Below are positions 1-14,200 of a stretch of DNA of 64,000 nt, in pieces. The position numbers were made by a program, and so were the translations under genes. Position 1 is the stretch's first letter. Each line of letters starts with the position of its first letter. The stretch is taken from assembly GCA_035041965.1 (NCBI GenBank), contig JAPYMA010002305.1:1-64000 (forward strand), in the 5' to 3' direction. Origin of the DNA: Anisakis pegreffii (taxonomy: Eukaryota; Nematoda; Chromadorea; Rhabditida; Anisakidae). The notes below the pieces were generated by a model that worked only from the letters and a program-made list of their open reading frames with translations, ran no database searches and was not told the DNA's origin.

Positions 1-3000
1 TTTGATTTGAGATAATAATCAGTGACAGTATCCTTTAAACTGTCACAGTTTGTCCGCTTGTTCAATCCAACCTGAAACAGTATTAAAGGATTAATTCGTA
101 GTTCTCCTCAAGTTCATTTAAATACAATCCGAGCGATTCAATACGATTATCATTGATAAGTTAGCCTCACACTTTACAATATTCCATATCAAATACCTGC
201 CAGATCAAGAAAAATTATTATTTTCCTTAATCTATATAATCAACCTAACAAGCGATATGATAGTAAAAAACACGAAAAATTGGAAGGTTACATGAACTTA
301 AAATATTTACGGCGCAATTATGAATTTCACCAGAAAATGCATGAACAAACTAAAATCACGAATAACACATACAAAGATGCATCACGCACCACTACTTCAC
401 CGTACAAAACATGTATAACTGAAGTAAATGAATACTGAATGAGAAAGGCAGTTATAGTGATATGATCTGTGCTGATCAATTGGTATGGTACTATTAACAG
501 ATCGATGAAATTCATACAGTGCACATTTATGATCAGAACAAGGTGATCAACAAAATGTGCACATATTATTATGCCGTACCACTACCGAGTGAATTCCAAC
601 ATGAATGGAAAAAAGAATTGATACTTCACGTAGATCATTCTCTAGGATCTTAGAAGCTTTTTCACTCCGGATGAAATCCGGAGGCATTGAAATTTGTTCG
701 TATAAATCAAACAAAATGGACCCAAAAACAGCCACAGAATCCTTGTAACTAAACTGAAAGTGATTTAAGCCATCTTAATGGAGTTGGACGAGCTAAAAAT
801 CGATGGACAGGTGGGGTGTTTGCTTTCGTCATAAAGCTGAGAACTGTCAAAATAGCATTGCGAAGACTACTGAGAAGGAAAATGGCACGGGAATATTCGA
901 AAAAGTAGAGATGCAGAAGTTTCGAGAATCTTGAGTATCATGCCTCGGATGGGAGCGTGCGTAGGTGTACATGTGCGTGTTTAAAGCATTGTAAGTATGG
1001 AACATCGCTTGACGCTTTTTGATATGGTGCATTCAGAAACTTATTGCGAAATTCCGTTGTATTGAGAACATATCGGTGTAAACAGTTTTGATCTTTGATC
1101 AGCGATTTGAAATTGTATCATCAAAAGGAGCACTGGATTTGGAACTTTTACACTGGCTGGAAACTAAAGCATGAGGACATGGTCTATTCCAAGCAATGAT
1201 ATCTGAGTGCTTTTATAAAACACTCTCAATTGGCACCATCATCAGCTTAAATCGAGAAGAAACGCATGTGAAAGGATGATTGATACAATTGACTATGAGA
1301 CATTCAACATAATTAATTTCTAATTGTAAGTAATCGAATCGCTCTGATAAGTAAATCGCTTTCTAGCCATAAGATACTTAAGAACAACTTTAACAAATCT
1401 GCTCAATGAATAATATAAAGTATTTCTGCATGCCATACATCGAAATGATCGACAACATTCGAACAGTGAGCAAAATCATCCCACAACATAAATATTTTTC
1501 TGTTCAGGCTGAATCACTTGGTACCAAAATTATCGAAGAACGAACAAAAATTTTTTCACTAAAAATTTCACAAAAATCCTGACCAAACCTTAACTATCTC
1601 AAAATCCTCATTTTCGACATATCATAGCTCAGCTTAGGATAAAAACAGTTTGAGACGCTCTTGGTTGAGAATTCGAGGTATCTGATGATGTGAAGAGTTA
1701 ATGCATTGGAACGAGCACCGCCGAGCTACTTGAGATAGATTCAGAAAATCAACTATACCTTCTCAAGTAAGCAGAATCGCTCAACGAAATATATGTTTTT
1801 CTGAATTCAGAAGATATGTGGAATCGAATGTTTCAAAGAAATCGATGTGTTACTGGGCAAATCTGAGAGTACCGGTAACCTAAAGATGGTAAGCCGTATT
1901 GTGCTATAGTTATGTACAAATTGACCTATAGCAGTGGTTCTCTCGTTCGGGTGCTTCATTACCGATGATCTGGCAGGCCATCGTCACCCATCCCCCCCCT
2001 GATACAAGAACACCATGATGGTATTTGACTTGAGTTAGCCTTTTCTTTTTTCTTTGTTAGACCACTGTGTTCCTCATTATTGCAATCGGTTATGATTGCA
2101 TGAACATATTTTATTTTTCTGACGACATATATTTCTCTGAATCTAGAGGTTTTGTGGAATCGAACGGTGTAATGAAACCAATGTGATACGGAGCAAACCT
2201 GAGAATAACGTTAGTTTAAAAATGGTGGTTCTGCATTATGTATTATATAGTGAACAGGATTTGGTAGATCCTCAATTTCCACGACATTCGTTAGGAATAT
2301 TCATTGGTAACTTGCGGAAATTATCCTGTTCGAATGCCTTACATTGGAGATGATCCGTCCTAACAATTTTATTTCGTTCTAAGCTCGAACCTTCTTTCTG
2401 ATTGTGCTGTGATAGTAAGTTTGACAGTTTCTCTTCTCAAACGGAATCTCCAGATTCTTTAGTTTCAGAGATGTATATATGTCGGATGAACCGTTCCGAC
2501 AATTTTGCTTCGTTCCATTCCCAAATCTTCTCCCTTATTGTCATTGTCCCTCTCATTTGTTTAGATCATAACTATGAAATCATTTGAAAAATAGCAGCAA
2601 ACAAAAGGAAATGATAAATGAGTTCAGTTATAGTTAAATGTGGAGACACAAGTAGGAAATATTTGCATGTGGTTGGTGAATTGCAATCGATCTTTATTAT
2701 AATATAATATTGAAATCGGTGATTCCGAGCTTGCAAAAGCTACCAATTTTAGATAGAAATGTTTGCTATTTTATTGCACACAGTTTAGTTTGCTCAAGAG
2801 AGTGTTGAAATTATATTGATTAATAATGCGATGATTAACCAATATTACGCTGCTACCCTCCTCACATTCAGTTCCCCTCATTCTGATATCCTTAGATTAC
2901 CGTTCCGCACGAGAACCACTAATATGTCATATCGTGCTCTATAAGTTATGTTTTGCTGGCGTTTATTCCATCTTCACTTTTCGTTCAAATAGCATATAAC

Positions 3001-4200
3001 GAACACACTCTTTTGATGATCGATTGAAATGTTCAACGGAATCGGACCGATATCTCAAGCAAATGTGTAACACTACTATTACATTTAGTCCCTCCACAAT
3101 GCTTCCAATTCATTGTTTGTATACATTCTATGCAAGCGTAAACGAATGCATCTGCGTTACGTTATCGCGCCAAAAACTGTGCTCAGCACACTGGGTACCT
3201 GATGTGAAAGATTAATGGTGGCGGGAAATACTGCACTGCGTTATGTATTAACAATAAATGATAGCTTTCTAAACTCGTTTACGATCAGATAAAAATTAAA
3301 AGGATTTATGTTGACCCGAATGTTCGTAAAGGCAAAATTGGCTGTTTTTAGAGAGCCATGCTGTGAATTGAGTATAGTTCTCTGAGGAATAGGTATGCTT
3401 ATCAATCGAAAAGTTTCAAAGGAAAGTCATCAGAATCATCAGTAAGGAGGAAATAAACAGGACCGAGGTGTGAAGAATGTATCAAGTTTCTGATCGCTGT
3501 TTAGCTGCATATTCTTGAATGATTTTAACGAGAGGTGTTGTCAAGAGGAGATTAAGATTTCGCTCATTTCAATACAATTTTGGGGAAAATCTAAAATTAT
3601 GTAGATAAGGTAGAAATCATGTACGCTTCTCAATGTCTGTATGCGCGCGTGTCTAGCCCCTCAGCTAAACAAGTGCCCGAAAATCACTGTTTTCAACCGA
3701 GTGATATCCAAATGAAACCAAACCGGTAGCCGTCCAAAGCGATCTGTTCAGTAGCAGTGGAACATTCCGAATTGTTTCCAGATTAGATGTGGCCTCGCCT
3801 TTGAAAAATTGTTTAGGTGTGGCAAAATTTATCATTCCTTTATGCTTGCTTTCATCAGTAATTATCATCTCTTTATAGATCCCTTATCATATAAGATCGA
3901 ACGTATGATGCTTGACTTTTTCAAACTTATCGGTGACTTGTCAGTTGGGTGTTGCTGACGGTTTGTTTAGGAACATAGACTTGTTTCATTGACCGTTGTT
4001 TTATCATTAATAACTCTTTAAGCTATTAGTAACTCCTTCGGAGAACATCTATCTTCATATCGTGTCTGTTCACTCATCCATACAGTGTTGCGCATAGAAT
4101 GCCAATCATGTCAAGCTTACGGCTTGATTTGGAACCATTCTCTCAGTTCTAGGAACTTATCAGCTAACAAATGCAACAATTAATTTTTTGATTTTATTAG
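1..4200. other. Gene-free AT-rich flank
   Basis: I see no convincing gene in this stretch. Open frames are short (about 60-67 codons), unconserved in feel and without signal peptides or domain motifs. The only structure is the degenerate dispersed repeat annotated at 1702-2482. No tRNA or other RNA gene was recognised. Confidence 0.6.
1702..2482. repeat. Degenerate copies of dispersed fold-back repeat
   Basis: Positions 1702-1930 match, with many substitutions, the right-hand units of the repeat cluster at 53.3-54.8 kb. They share GCCGAGCTACTTGAGATAG, a CTCAAGTAAGCA block, an ATATATGTTTTTCTGA-like block and the terminal GATGGT. A second partial copy lies at about 2120-2240 and a short inverted piece at about 2449-2482. 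The two clusters are more than 50 kb apart, so this is an interspersed family. No coding capacity was seen. Confidence 0.7.
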
Positions 4201-4256
4201 AACACTAACATTTTATTATATATATGAGGTAGACAGAGTTCGGTTTATTAATTTGT

Positions 4257-4272
4257 GGCCCTAAAGAGGGCC
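4257..4272 (-). terminator. Histone H2B 3' stem-loop
   Basis: This is a perfect 6-bp stem with a four-base loop, GGCCCTCTTTAGGGCC on the minus strand, starting 48 bases past the H2B stop. It is the replication-dependent histone mRNA 3' hairpin (SLBP binding site). The same hairpin follows all four histone genes here. Confidence 0.93.
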
Positions 4273-4320
4273 GTTGGGTTTAGATGAAGAGTTCAGTTAC
4301 GCCTGCCTCAGTAAACGAAT

Positions 4321-4686
4321 TTACTTGGAGCTGGTGTACTTGGTGACGGCCTTGGTGCCTTCCGATACAGCGTGCTTGGCGAGTTCTCCGGGGAGGATCA
4401 ATCGGACGGACGTCTGCACTTCACGAGATGAGATGGTCGAGCGCTTGTTGTAGTGAGCCAGACGGCTAGCTTCGGCGGCGATACGTTCGAAGACATCGTT
4501 GACGAACGAGTTCATGATGGACATGGCTCGCGACGAGATTCCGGTGTCGGGGTGCACTTGCTTCAACACACGGTAGATGTAGACCGAGTACGACTCCTTG
4601 CGCTTGTTGCGTCTCTTCTTTCCTACTCTCGGCTTCTGCGACTTGGCGGCCTTCTTGGCTCCCTTAGCTGATGGCTTTGGTGGCAT
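4321..4686 (-). CDS. H2B: Histone H2B
   Basis: Core nucleosomal histone H2B, 121 residues, intronless. The N-terminal tail is basic ([12 protein letters not shown]). The histone fold carries the H2B signatures [20 protein letters not shown] and [12 protein letters not shown], and the protein ends in the usual AVTKYTSSK. The frame continues upstream for 39 codons, but the chosen ATG gives the canonical length and tail, and the upstream part covers the promoter. The gene is divergent to H2A with 224 bases between start codons, the classic H2A-H2B pairing. A TATTAAAAA element lies about 75 bases upstream of the start (minus strand, 4761-4769), and the 3' hairpin replaces a normal poly(A) end. 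Expression is expected in S phase. Confidence 0.98.
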   Translation of the reverse strand: MPPKPSAKGAKKAAKSQKPRVGKKRRNKRKESYSVYIYRVLKQVHPDTGISSRAMSIMNSFVNDVFERIAAEASRLAHYNKRSTISSREVQTSVRLILPGELAKHAVSEGTKAVTKYTSSK

Positions 4687-5291
<605 letters not shown>

Positions 5292-5336
5292 GCGTCTGAG
5301 CATTTACGATGCTTGAACTCATCCTTTAAACCCAAC

Positions 5337-5352
5337 GGCCCTCTTTAGGGCC
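5337..5352 (+). terminator. Histone H2A 3' stem-loop
   Basis: GGCCCTCTTTAGGGCC is preceded by CCCAAC and followed by ACAAATTAATAAACC. The hairpin and both flanks are nearly identical after H2B, H4 and H3. The downstream AATAAA-like block may act as a purine-rich processing element or a back-up poly(A) signal. Confidence 0.93.
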
Positions 5353-5737
5353 ACAAATTAATAAACCGAACTTTGTCTGTATATTGGTGATTGATTTGAA
5401 TAAATTTAATGAATTAGTTGTGTGTAAGTCTGCCAAGCGAAAGAAATATGTCGATGTTAAAGGAACTGAAATGTATCGGTGGTTAACTGCAGTGTTAGAT
5501 TGGATGTGGTCTCTGCAGATTACTAGTTGTTTGATATTGTTCAATTATGACGGGTGAAGAACGCGTCGTAAATACAATTACTTCTTTGGTGAAGATCATG
5601 AGACTGGAATTAATTTATCAGAGTAATCTTGTTACCAAACTGAAGGCGTAATCTGATTATCTGGTTACCGCTTGGGATTGATAGTCTACTTTAACTAACT
5701 GGTACAAGTCTAACTTAACTTTAACTAACTAACTAAA

Positions 5738-6640
5738 TGAAACTGAATACTAAATACATCGGAAGATTATTTTATCCCAAACGAGCGTGCAGCACTTCAG
5801 TGAACCTTACTAAAAGCATTCTCGTATTTAGATTTATTCAGAAATGAAGTTATACCGTGTTGTACTTCTCATATCACTTACATACAGGTATAACTAGAGT
5901 CTGATTGCATTTAATCAATCGGTTCATTTTCACTGTTTTTATCAAACTCGTCAACGAAACTAAAACTCAAATTAGGTTATCAAACTTTCACCATGTTATC
6001 ATCAAATTCATCTGCAAAACTAAAATTTAATATGTCTACTCCCAACCAAGTGCCATTGGATAAAACATTTCTCCTGCATGTACTTCAATGCATTCTTCAA
6101 TATACTAAATACATCGATGTACTTATTTTATCCCAAACAAATGTGTAGCAACTTCAGTGTACTTTTCTAAAGCATTGGCGTATTCAGATTTATTCAGAAG
6201 TGAAGTTATACCGTGTTGTACTTCTCATATCACTTACTTTACATACAGGTATAACGAAATCTGATTGCAATATCGGTTTAGGGCTGAATACTAAATGTAT
6301 CGGAAGATTATTTTATCCCAAACAAGTGTGCAGCAACTTCAGTGTACTTTTCTAAAGCATTCGCGTATTCAGATTTATTCAGAAGTGAAGTTATACCGTG
6401 TTGTACTTCTCATATCACTTACTTTACATACAGGTATAACGAAATCTGATTGCAATATCGGTTTAGGGCTGAATACTAAGTATATCGGAAGATTATTTTA
6501 TCCCAAACAAGTGTGCAGCAACTTCAGTGAACTAAAAGCATTCGCGTTTTCAGATTTATTCAGAGGTGAGGTTATCGCGTGTTGTACATCTCATATCACT
6601 TACCTTACATACAGGTATAACGAAATCTGATTGCACTCAA
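5738..6640. repeat. ~186-bp tandem repeat between H2A and H4
   Basis: A unit starting GAATACTAAATACATCGGAA recurs at about 5742, 6103, 6287 and 6470. Each unit contains TTATTTTATCCCAAAC, CAGCAACTTCAGTG, ATTTATTCAGAAGTGAAG and TACTTCTCATATCACTTAC, then a TACAGGTATAAC end. The last three are spaced about 185 bases apart. The first is followed by an extra ~180-bp segment (5938-6098) that recurs in split form at 6648-6738 and 7126-7200. No coding function is visible. Confidence 0.85.
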
Positions 6641-6737
6641 TCAATCGTTTCATTTTCAATGTGTTTTTATCAAACTCATCAACGAGATTAAAACTCCAAT
6701 TGGGTTTTCAAACTTTCACCATGTTATCAACAAATTT

Positions 6738-7125
6738 TAAGTTGGTAAGATCAAAACAGCATTTCGTTCACACTCGCAGCTGAACATGTTATTTACGATT
6801 AGTTAGAGCACAGCAAGAAATGTTCGCACGATCGAAATGCCGTTGTGATATTACCGACCTGGGTAATCTTGCATTTAAGGTCAGTAAAATCAAAACAGCA
6901 TTTCGTTCGTTCACATTCGCAGTTGGTAAGCCTAAGCTCAAGCCTAAGCCTAGGCTTAAGCCTAAGCCTAAGCCTAAGCCTGAGCCTAAGGCTAAGCCTG
7001 AGCCTAAGCCTAAGCCTAACTACACCACACACTTAACTGCAAATGTGAACGAACGAAATGCTGTTTTGATTTTACTGACCTTAAATGCAAGATTACCCCG
7101 ACCTGAATTACAACAGTACTAAACC
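6738..7125. mobile_element. MITE-like insertion with internal telomere repeat
   Basis: The second copy of the long repeat segment is interrupted here; the uninterrupted copy is at 5938-6098, so this is an insertion of about 390 bp. It comprises a ~120-bp element (6741-6860) homologous to the inverse of 8917-9055, followed by a near-perfect inverted repeat. The left arm (6861-6924) and right arm (7035-7098) are 64 bp each with one mismatch. They enclose an array of about fifteen TTAGGC-type hexamers (6929-7018). There is no transposase, so this would be a non-autonomous element. Confidence 0.75.
6929..7018 (-). repeat. Interstitial (TTAGGC)n telomere-type array
   Basis: Fifteen consecutive hexamers on the minus strand; ten are exact TTAGGC, the rest differ at one or two positions. 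TTAGGC is the nematode telomere repeat. The array forms the loop of the 64-bp inverted repeat, so it is internal to an element rather than a chromosome end. Long Lys-Pro or Leu-Ser frames through it are artefacts of the repeat. Confidence 0.9.
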
Positions 7126-7261
7126 ACAATTTAATATCTCCACATCCACATGAGTGCCACTGGATAAAACATTCTTCCTGCATGTACTTTATTGCATTCT
7201 CGTTCGACAAGGTTATATTAGTATACATGTCCAATCATAGTTTTTGATGTCAGCATAAGCT

Positions 7262-7705
<444 letters not shown>

Positions 7706-7746
7706 GATCTCGCGATCGTCTCACGAACAACATTCTTAAACCCAAC

Positions 7747-7762
7747 GGCCCTCTTTAGGGCC
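7747..7762 (+). terminator. Histone H4 3' stem-loop
   Basis: This is the same GGCCCTCTTTAGGGCC hairpin within the shared flanks (CCCAAC before, ACAAAT plus AATAAACC after). Position and sequence identity with the other three ends support its assignment. Confidence 0.93.
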
Positions 7763-8916
7763 ACAAATCAATAAACCAAACTTGATCATTTGTTACATGA
7801 TGTAATTGTGAATAAAGTCAACCCATCAATAAGTGTTATAAGTTTTTGCTCTTTAATTTCGAAAAGGCCTGACTGCGGTGATGTGTGCGAGGTTTTGCAA
7901 CTGTGAATGGCTCATGTACACTTCAATATGGTGTCGATGTGCTAAGTTTTTAAAGAACTTTGAATATCGTATGTGGACGAACAAACTGATCTCTGAATAA
8001 ATCTATATGAACGTGTTTATAAGAGTCTTGTACAATATTTACAACAGACGAAACATGCACGTGATCAGTACTCTAAAATCGGTTGCATAGATGTTTTCTC
8101 GAGCATCAGATGAGATAAAGTTGAATGTAGCAATCAGCGTTATAGACGTTTGGAAATGCGTGCTTGCTGCATACGATTATGGTGAGGTTACAATCGCGTG
8201 GCGTGACGCACATAATCCCCGCACATTTATGCTGTTTTCGAGTGTTTGCATTGTCCGCAATATGTAATATTACTCTCTGCATACCCTATCTCGTCTCTAA
8301 GGGTTTGAAACAATCGATGCTAAAAACTCTTATCTTGGAGATTAAAGAACAGCAATGTCAACGGACGCATAAAGTGGGAAAAACAATTCGTCCAAACAAC
8401 AGATGCTATAGTCCATTTGGCGGGATGTTCTATTGTTCATATTGCTATTCGACAGGCAAATTATCATATAACTAATGAAATGACGATGCCCCACGCCATC
8501 GATTTGGCGGTAAAACTGTGCGATAAGGGCATTCGGTTCGATTGAATCGATGATTTGTTTGCTTGCGAAGGGAAAGAGAGAGCACGACATTCAAGTGAAC
8601 ATTCACTATTCAATGGAGGGAATTATTGATTAAGGGATTTGAAAATGTTGCGCTGTGATAGATGCAGAACCGTCAATACATTAAACAATGACAATACCAT
8701 AATTTCATGAGAACAATCTCAAACGGTTGAGGGACCGTTATGAACATCTGACTACTTTTAGTTGTGGTACTAACCAGGTGAACAGCCCGCTAAATAAACC
8801 ACTCGTAGTGACTGTGACGTAGCGCGCAAATTAGTGAATTTTCTAAATCTCATTTTGGAAGCAAATTAAAATGTCCTAGTCTCAAGTTTCATCCGATATC
8901 GGTTATGTCGTATTTC
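7763..8916. other. H4-H3 spacer without recognised gene
   Basis: Only short chance frames occur here (the longest is about 100 codons at 8164-8475, with no domain or conserved signal). No RNA gene was recognised. The right part of the H4-H3 spacer holds repeats annotated separately. Confidence 0.5.
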
Positions 8917-9055
8917 AGGTTGATCAAATCACAACGGCGTTTCCTTGATACGAACATTTCTTACTGTGCTCTAACTAACTTAAGTAACACACTCAAGTGC
9001 GAATGTGAACGGAATGCCGTTTTGATTTTACCAACCTAAAATGCAAAATTACCCC
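8917..9055 (-). mobile_element. Second MITE copy, inverted
   Basis: About 139 bp, homologous in reverse orientation to 6741-6860. The ends are imperfect inverted repeats: AGGTTGATCAAATCACAACG at the left and the GGTTGGTAAAATCAAAACGG type on the other strand at the right. The outer edge reads GGGGTAATTTTGCATTTTAG, as in the hairpin arms at 6861 and 7098. No coding capacity was seen. Confidence 0.7.
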
Positions 9056-9056
9056 G

Positions 9057-9270
9057 ATACCTTTACGTCAATTCGGCCAGATTCCGACCGAAGGATTCTG
9101 AAAGTCGCGTCAGGAATCCTGAACGTCGGAGTCGCAAAATGTGTACTCGGCGGAATTCCGACCGAAGAACTTCGAAAGTCGATCGGAATGCCCGATGTCA
9201 GCATGTCAAATTGTCACCTCGACCAGAATTCTGATCGCTGCAATCGCAGAAGGTCAATTCAGTCCAGTTT
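9057..9270. repeat. GC-richer imperfect repeat upstream of H3
   Basis: Two related blocks begin at about 9080 and 9160, each reading ATTCCGACCGAAG then a C/G-rich stretch ending GAAAGTCG. The tract abuts the MITE and is compositionally unlike the AT-rich surroundings. An 80-codon frame across it looks incidental. Confidence 0.5.
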
Positions 9271-9355
9271 CGATCAACCTTGATGATATTTGATTTCCCC
9301 ACCATAAATTCTTAATGCATTTACTTGTTCCTATTTCATTTGACGTATCGATTGA

Positions 9356-9889
<534 letters not shown>

Positions 9890-9943
9890 GAAGCGTGCGT
9901 AGCAGCATTCGGCGGCTCGTCAAACTTCAATTCCAAACCCAAC

Positions 9944-9959
9944 GGCCCTCTTTAGGGCC
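9944..9959 (+). terminator. Histone H3 3' stem-loop
   Basis: GGCCCTCTTTAGGGCC starts 54 bases after the H3 stop, with the same CCCAAC and ACAAATTAATAAACC flanks as the other histone genes. Confidence 0.93.
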
Positions 9960-11269
9960 ACAAATTAATAAACCAAACTTTGTCAATGATGCAAGTGTTC
10001 TTGTGCATAATAAATGAGTACGTGTGCTTTGTAGCTTGTGTGGGTATCTAGTAAGTTATTGAAAAGCAATTGTTCCAGTGCGGTTGCGTTGGTTACATTG
10101 CGGTGCTTTTGCTGACAACGGGTGCAGCCGTGCGTGCTTATGTGCTCACAAGCGTAGCACGAGCTGAAGCCTGTGTGTTGGTCTCATCACTGGGCTAAAC
10201 ATAAGTCTAAGTTTAAGCATTCTCCTGACTTGACTTGCGTTGATACACATGGCGCTAAGTGGTGATCTAAGCATACGCACGCAGTAGAGCCCGTTATCAG
10301 CAAAAGTGCCTGAACTGCACAAACCTATTGTCGGATAAAATAATAAAGCGTACGTACGAAGGAGGTACTTACATTGCTTGACATGTAGCGAAGTCGTCTC
10401 AGGTGACGCTTATTGTCCCATTTCTTTTCTCAACCGGATTGTTATTCAATCAATAAGTTGTTATCTAAAGAGGCTATCGAAATCGTCTCCATCTTTCAGT
10501 GCCGTTAAATGAGAAAACCTTGGAGAGTGCACCTGAACTGAAATGCAAAACTACTATAGGTGAAACCTTGTTGAGTTACGTCAAGTTTTACTCTGCTCCT
10601 GAAGATTTCAAAACTTACACATACGAATCCAATTCAATCAGCGATAATACCTGAGAGGAATTTTATGGGGCATTGAAAGATTTTATTGATAGCATCACAG
10701 TTACTTTGGCATAGATTATCGTCCAAAATATCTTGAATGCAAGCATATTCAGTAGGCGAAGACTGTTAACAGCTTACAAGGGAACGAAAATTATGCATTC
10801 GCTACCATTAGGAAGAATTATAATTTAAAATTCGCTGAAAGCATCTCCTATTCAAGAACAACAAATTTGCACAGACCAAAGAATTTATGAAACAACAAGG
10901 AAACGTTAGTTAACATTTAAAACGAATAAATATTTGAAACGAAACGAAACAAAAGATTTGAACACTGCAGATGAATGAACACATAAATAAACAAGTACTT
11001 CTTCAACCACATCCAAACGAACAATAACAAATAATTAGATACAATCCAAGTACCAATATCACATCCAGACGGTTATCACACCGACCAAAAATACCTACGT
11101 ATAAATTTTCGGACTTCATAAAAAGCTCAAAACAGGATGAGTTGTTGAACTACATCTCACCTATCAGTATCATCTCATGAATACATTTTGTCACATGAAT
11201 GAATCAATCGATCACAAAAAACGAACAGTTTGTTTAAAATTACTGCGCACTAATGATTTGACAGAAACG
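9960..11269. other. Spacer between H3 and syntaxin-18
   Basis: No gene recognised. Positions 10030-10350 are less AT-rich than the surroundings and have weak hairpin potential (CGTGCT and AGCACG near 10132-10165), but I could not match a known small RNA. The rest is AT-rich 3' flank of the minus-strand syntaxin gene. Confidence 0.45.
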
Positions 11270-14200
11270 CTAAGGATTATACCAGTCCAAGAAAAGTAAC
11301 GTGAAAGTAAGCACAATTATACAAAACAATAGAATGACGCGTCTCGATGCCATATTTTGGATTGCCTCTCGGATTTGTTCATTGCCTTCGCGTATATTCT
11401 CGACCGTATGAACGGCTGCTTCGTTCACGAATTCAATATCGCGTTCTTGATCTAATACCTGAATTTCAAAATTATATTTTATGTCAAGGATGAACACATT
11501 CTTTGAATTGCCAGCCTAATGAATTCATTAGACTATTGCATTTAATCCCTTTTTAATCTCATCATTCCCACATCGATACGAAACCTCTTCGTAGCTAAAT
11601 TAAAATAAGATAGGGAATATATGGGAAGAGGTTACTATAAACTGATGATTTGTGAATAATTTCAACCCCATTCCATCAAAAATGATAATCTTGCTAATAA
11701 TTTGGAAAATAAATGATACTGGAACGTTGAAATGATATGAATGCCTAACAATCCGTCTGATAAATTCGAGCTCAGAGGAATGGAGATTTCAAGTGAATAT
11801 TCATATGAGAATGAACGACAGCGTGGATAATTCTTCTAGACCATTGTAAGAATTCCATAAAACTCGAAAAATTCGAATACTTTTTCAGCGAACGTCTCTT
11901 GCAATCGATGAATTTGATTCATCTGCTTTTCGATTCGCAGAACATCGCTATCAACTTGCGCTAATTTCGAATAAAGTTTCTCATTTTCTGCCATCAATTG
12001 AACGTTTTCCTTTTCCGTCAGATGTTCAACAATATCGAGTTCCGCCGGTTTTTCGTCTTGATCCGATGCGATCAGCTTATATCCACCAACATGTTTTTCG
12101 AATGTACCTGTTTGAGTTGGCTTTTCCGTATCAATTGATTCCTTTTCATCACCTGAAATACCATAATTTTTTCAGTCCTATTGATAAATTACCGTGCATT
12201 GCTTGCGATCATCAATAAAATGCTTTATTCATTGTTTTGGTGGTGAACGTTCTATTGTGATTCATGAATATCAACTGAGATTGAGTTGGTTCATTTGAAT
12301 AACTTTGACTTACTGAAAAGTCACCAATCCACAGATACCCTCGATTTTCAGAAATGCTCAACTGAATACAAATCTAAGTCCCAGTTTCAGAAAAAATATC
12401 CAAATATCGAATTTCAACGAACCGAACAAGCTGAATTGCTGTCTCTTCAAGCATCCGCTCAAGAAAAATGAATCTAACGAAACCTTTCGTATGTTTACGT
12501 CGTCGTCGAACACCTGAACTCGGACTGTGTGGATGCTCCGTTGAATCTGATGTTTTTGCGGTACTCGGGGTACCTTGGCTATCACCGAGCAACATGTTTG
12601 TACCGTCGTATTGGTCTTCCCGAAGTTCTTGGTTATTTCCAGGGAATTTTGCTTCCGACTTTGCATTTCATTCTCGTGCAGCTGTACCATTGTTGATAAT
12701 CTTAAGATTGCATTGATGTTTAGCACAAAAATAATTTGGTTTCATGAAAGAGACACCTTTCGAATCTTTAGTAAACTAAAAACTTCATTTACGGTGCCGT
12801 TGCTTTAATTATGAAGAACGGCACTCCATAAGTTTAACAGCTTAGTTATTTTAAAATCACTGAAATATACGAATTCGATTTGTGAATTCAACATCTGATT
12901 TTAATTTATCGAACATCACTTCACTGTTATTGTTATCGTTAGATATGATTCAAGATCAGTTTCAAATTCTAACTTTGTCATTCGGTTCATTGCAGCCATT
13001 CGTCGCAGTCGCACTGATCTTAGCTCGGTGATCATTTTTGTGACCCTCTTCAAATAATTATTCAGTATTTTAGCAACCTGAAACAAACACGATTGAAAAA
13101 TCAACGAATAAACAAGTCGAACTCTTCGAAATTTCAATATGGATGATTTATTTGCTATGTTAAACAACTCACTAACTTCTTCAAGATGAATCAACTGATC
13201 GGCAGCACGCAAATTCTGATCGCAACGAATCTGTTGCTGGAATGAACGAATCAACTGCGAGCATTGTCTTATAGCACACTCCGTCTCGTCGTCCATCTCC
13301 TTGCGTTCCCACTCGGACATTCCTGAGGATTATCTGATCGTGAGTGAGGGCTTTCTTCATTGTTTTGGTTGTGAAGTTTCAATTGTAATTCATGAATAAT
13401 AACTGAGGTTGAGTCAGTTCATTTCAATATCTTCAAACGATCGATGATAATCATGATCCATATTGATAACGATAAAAATATCAACAGGACTGTGATAATA
13501 ATAATAATAATAATAATAATAATATGCAGAAATATGATAATAATATAATAATAAAAGTAATAATAACATAATAACAATAATAACATAATAATATTAATAA
13601 TATAATAACAATAATAATATTATCGCAATTATATAATAATAATTATTATATAATAAGAATCGGCAGTAATGATAAATATAATTATTGGTATTGTGATATT
13701 ATGATGAGGTTAGTTATTGGCAAATGAAGAACCTTTCGATGTGGATAGCGCAAATCCATTGCAGTGACCAACAGCTGAGATGTAATCCTTACGTCGAGAT
13801 ATAATCAAATCGCGTAATTCAGTTAACGAATTGCGGATTTCGTCAGCTTTTGAAGTATACAACGAGAAATTGGAACTATCTTTACTGATCACATCATTTG
13901 ATGGCTCTGATGAGGGTTGTTTTGATGTTAAAACTGAAATCGTGAATTGTAAATGTTAAATTGAAAAGTTGAAATTCTCAGCGAACGATTTCATTCATTT
14001 CAACATTTCGGACCCACAACAGGCTTCAGGCACTGAGACTTCACAGATGTGAAATTTTCATTCGGAAATACACACTTTTAATTGTTTTCGAAGGATGCAA
14101 TTGCAATCACATAACATGATGCCATGTGATGAGTTGACTGCTGGATTTTGGATTCACGAGTGGAGTTCTGTTTTAGAATTCTTTAAGAAGATCCAACAAC

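Noticed and set aside
4453..4671. 72-codon plus-strand frame
   Set aside because: Lies wholly antisense to H2B; a shadow of its codon usage.
6799..7122. Lys/Pro-rich and Leu/Ser/Arg-rich frames on both strands
   Set aside because: They are translations of the TTAGGC-type array and its inverted flanks, not proteins.
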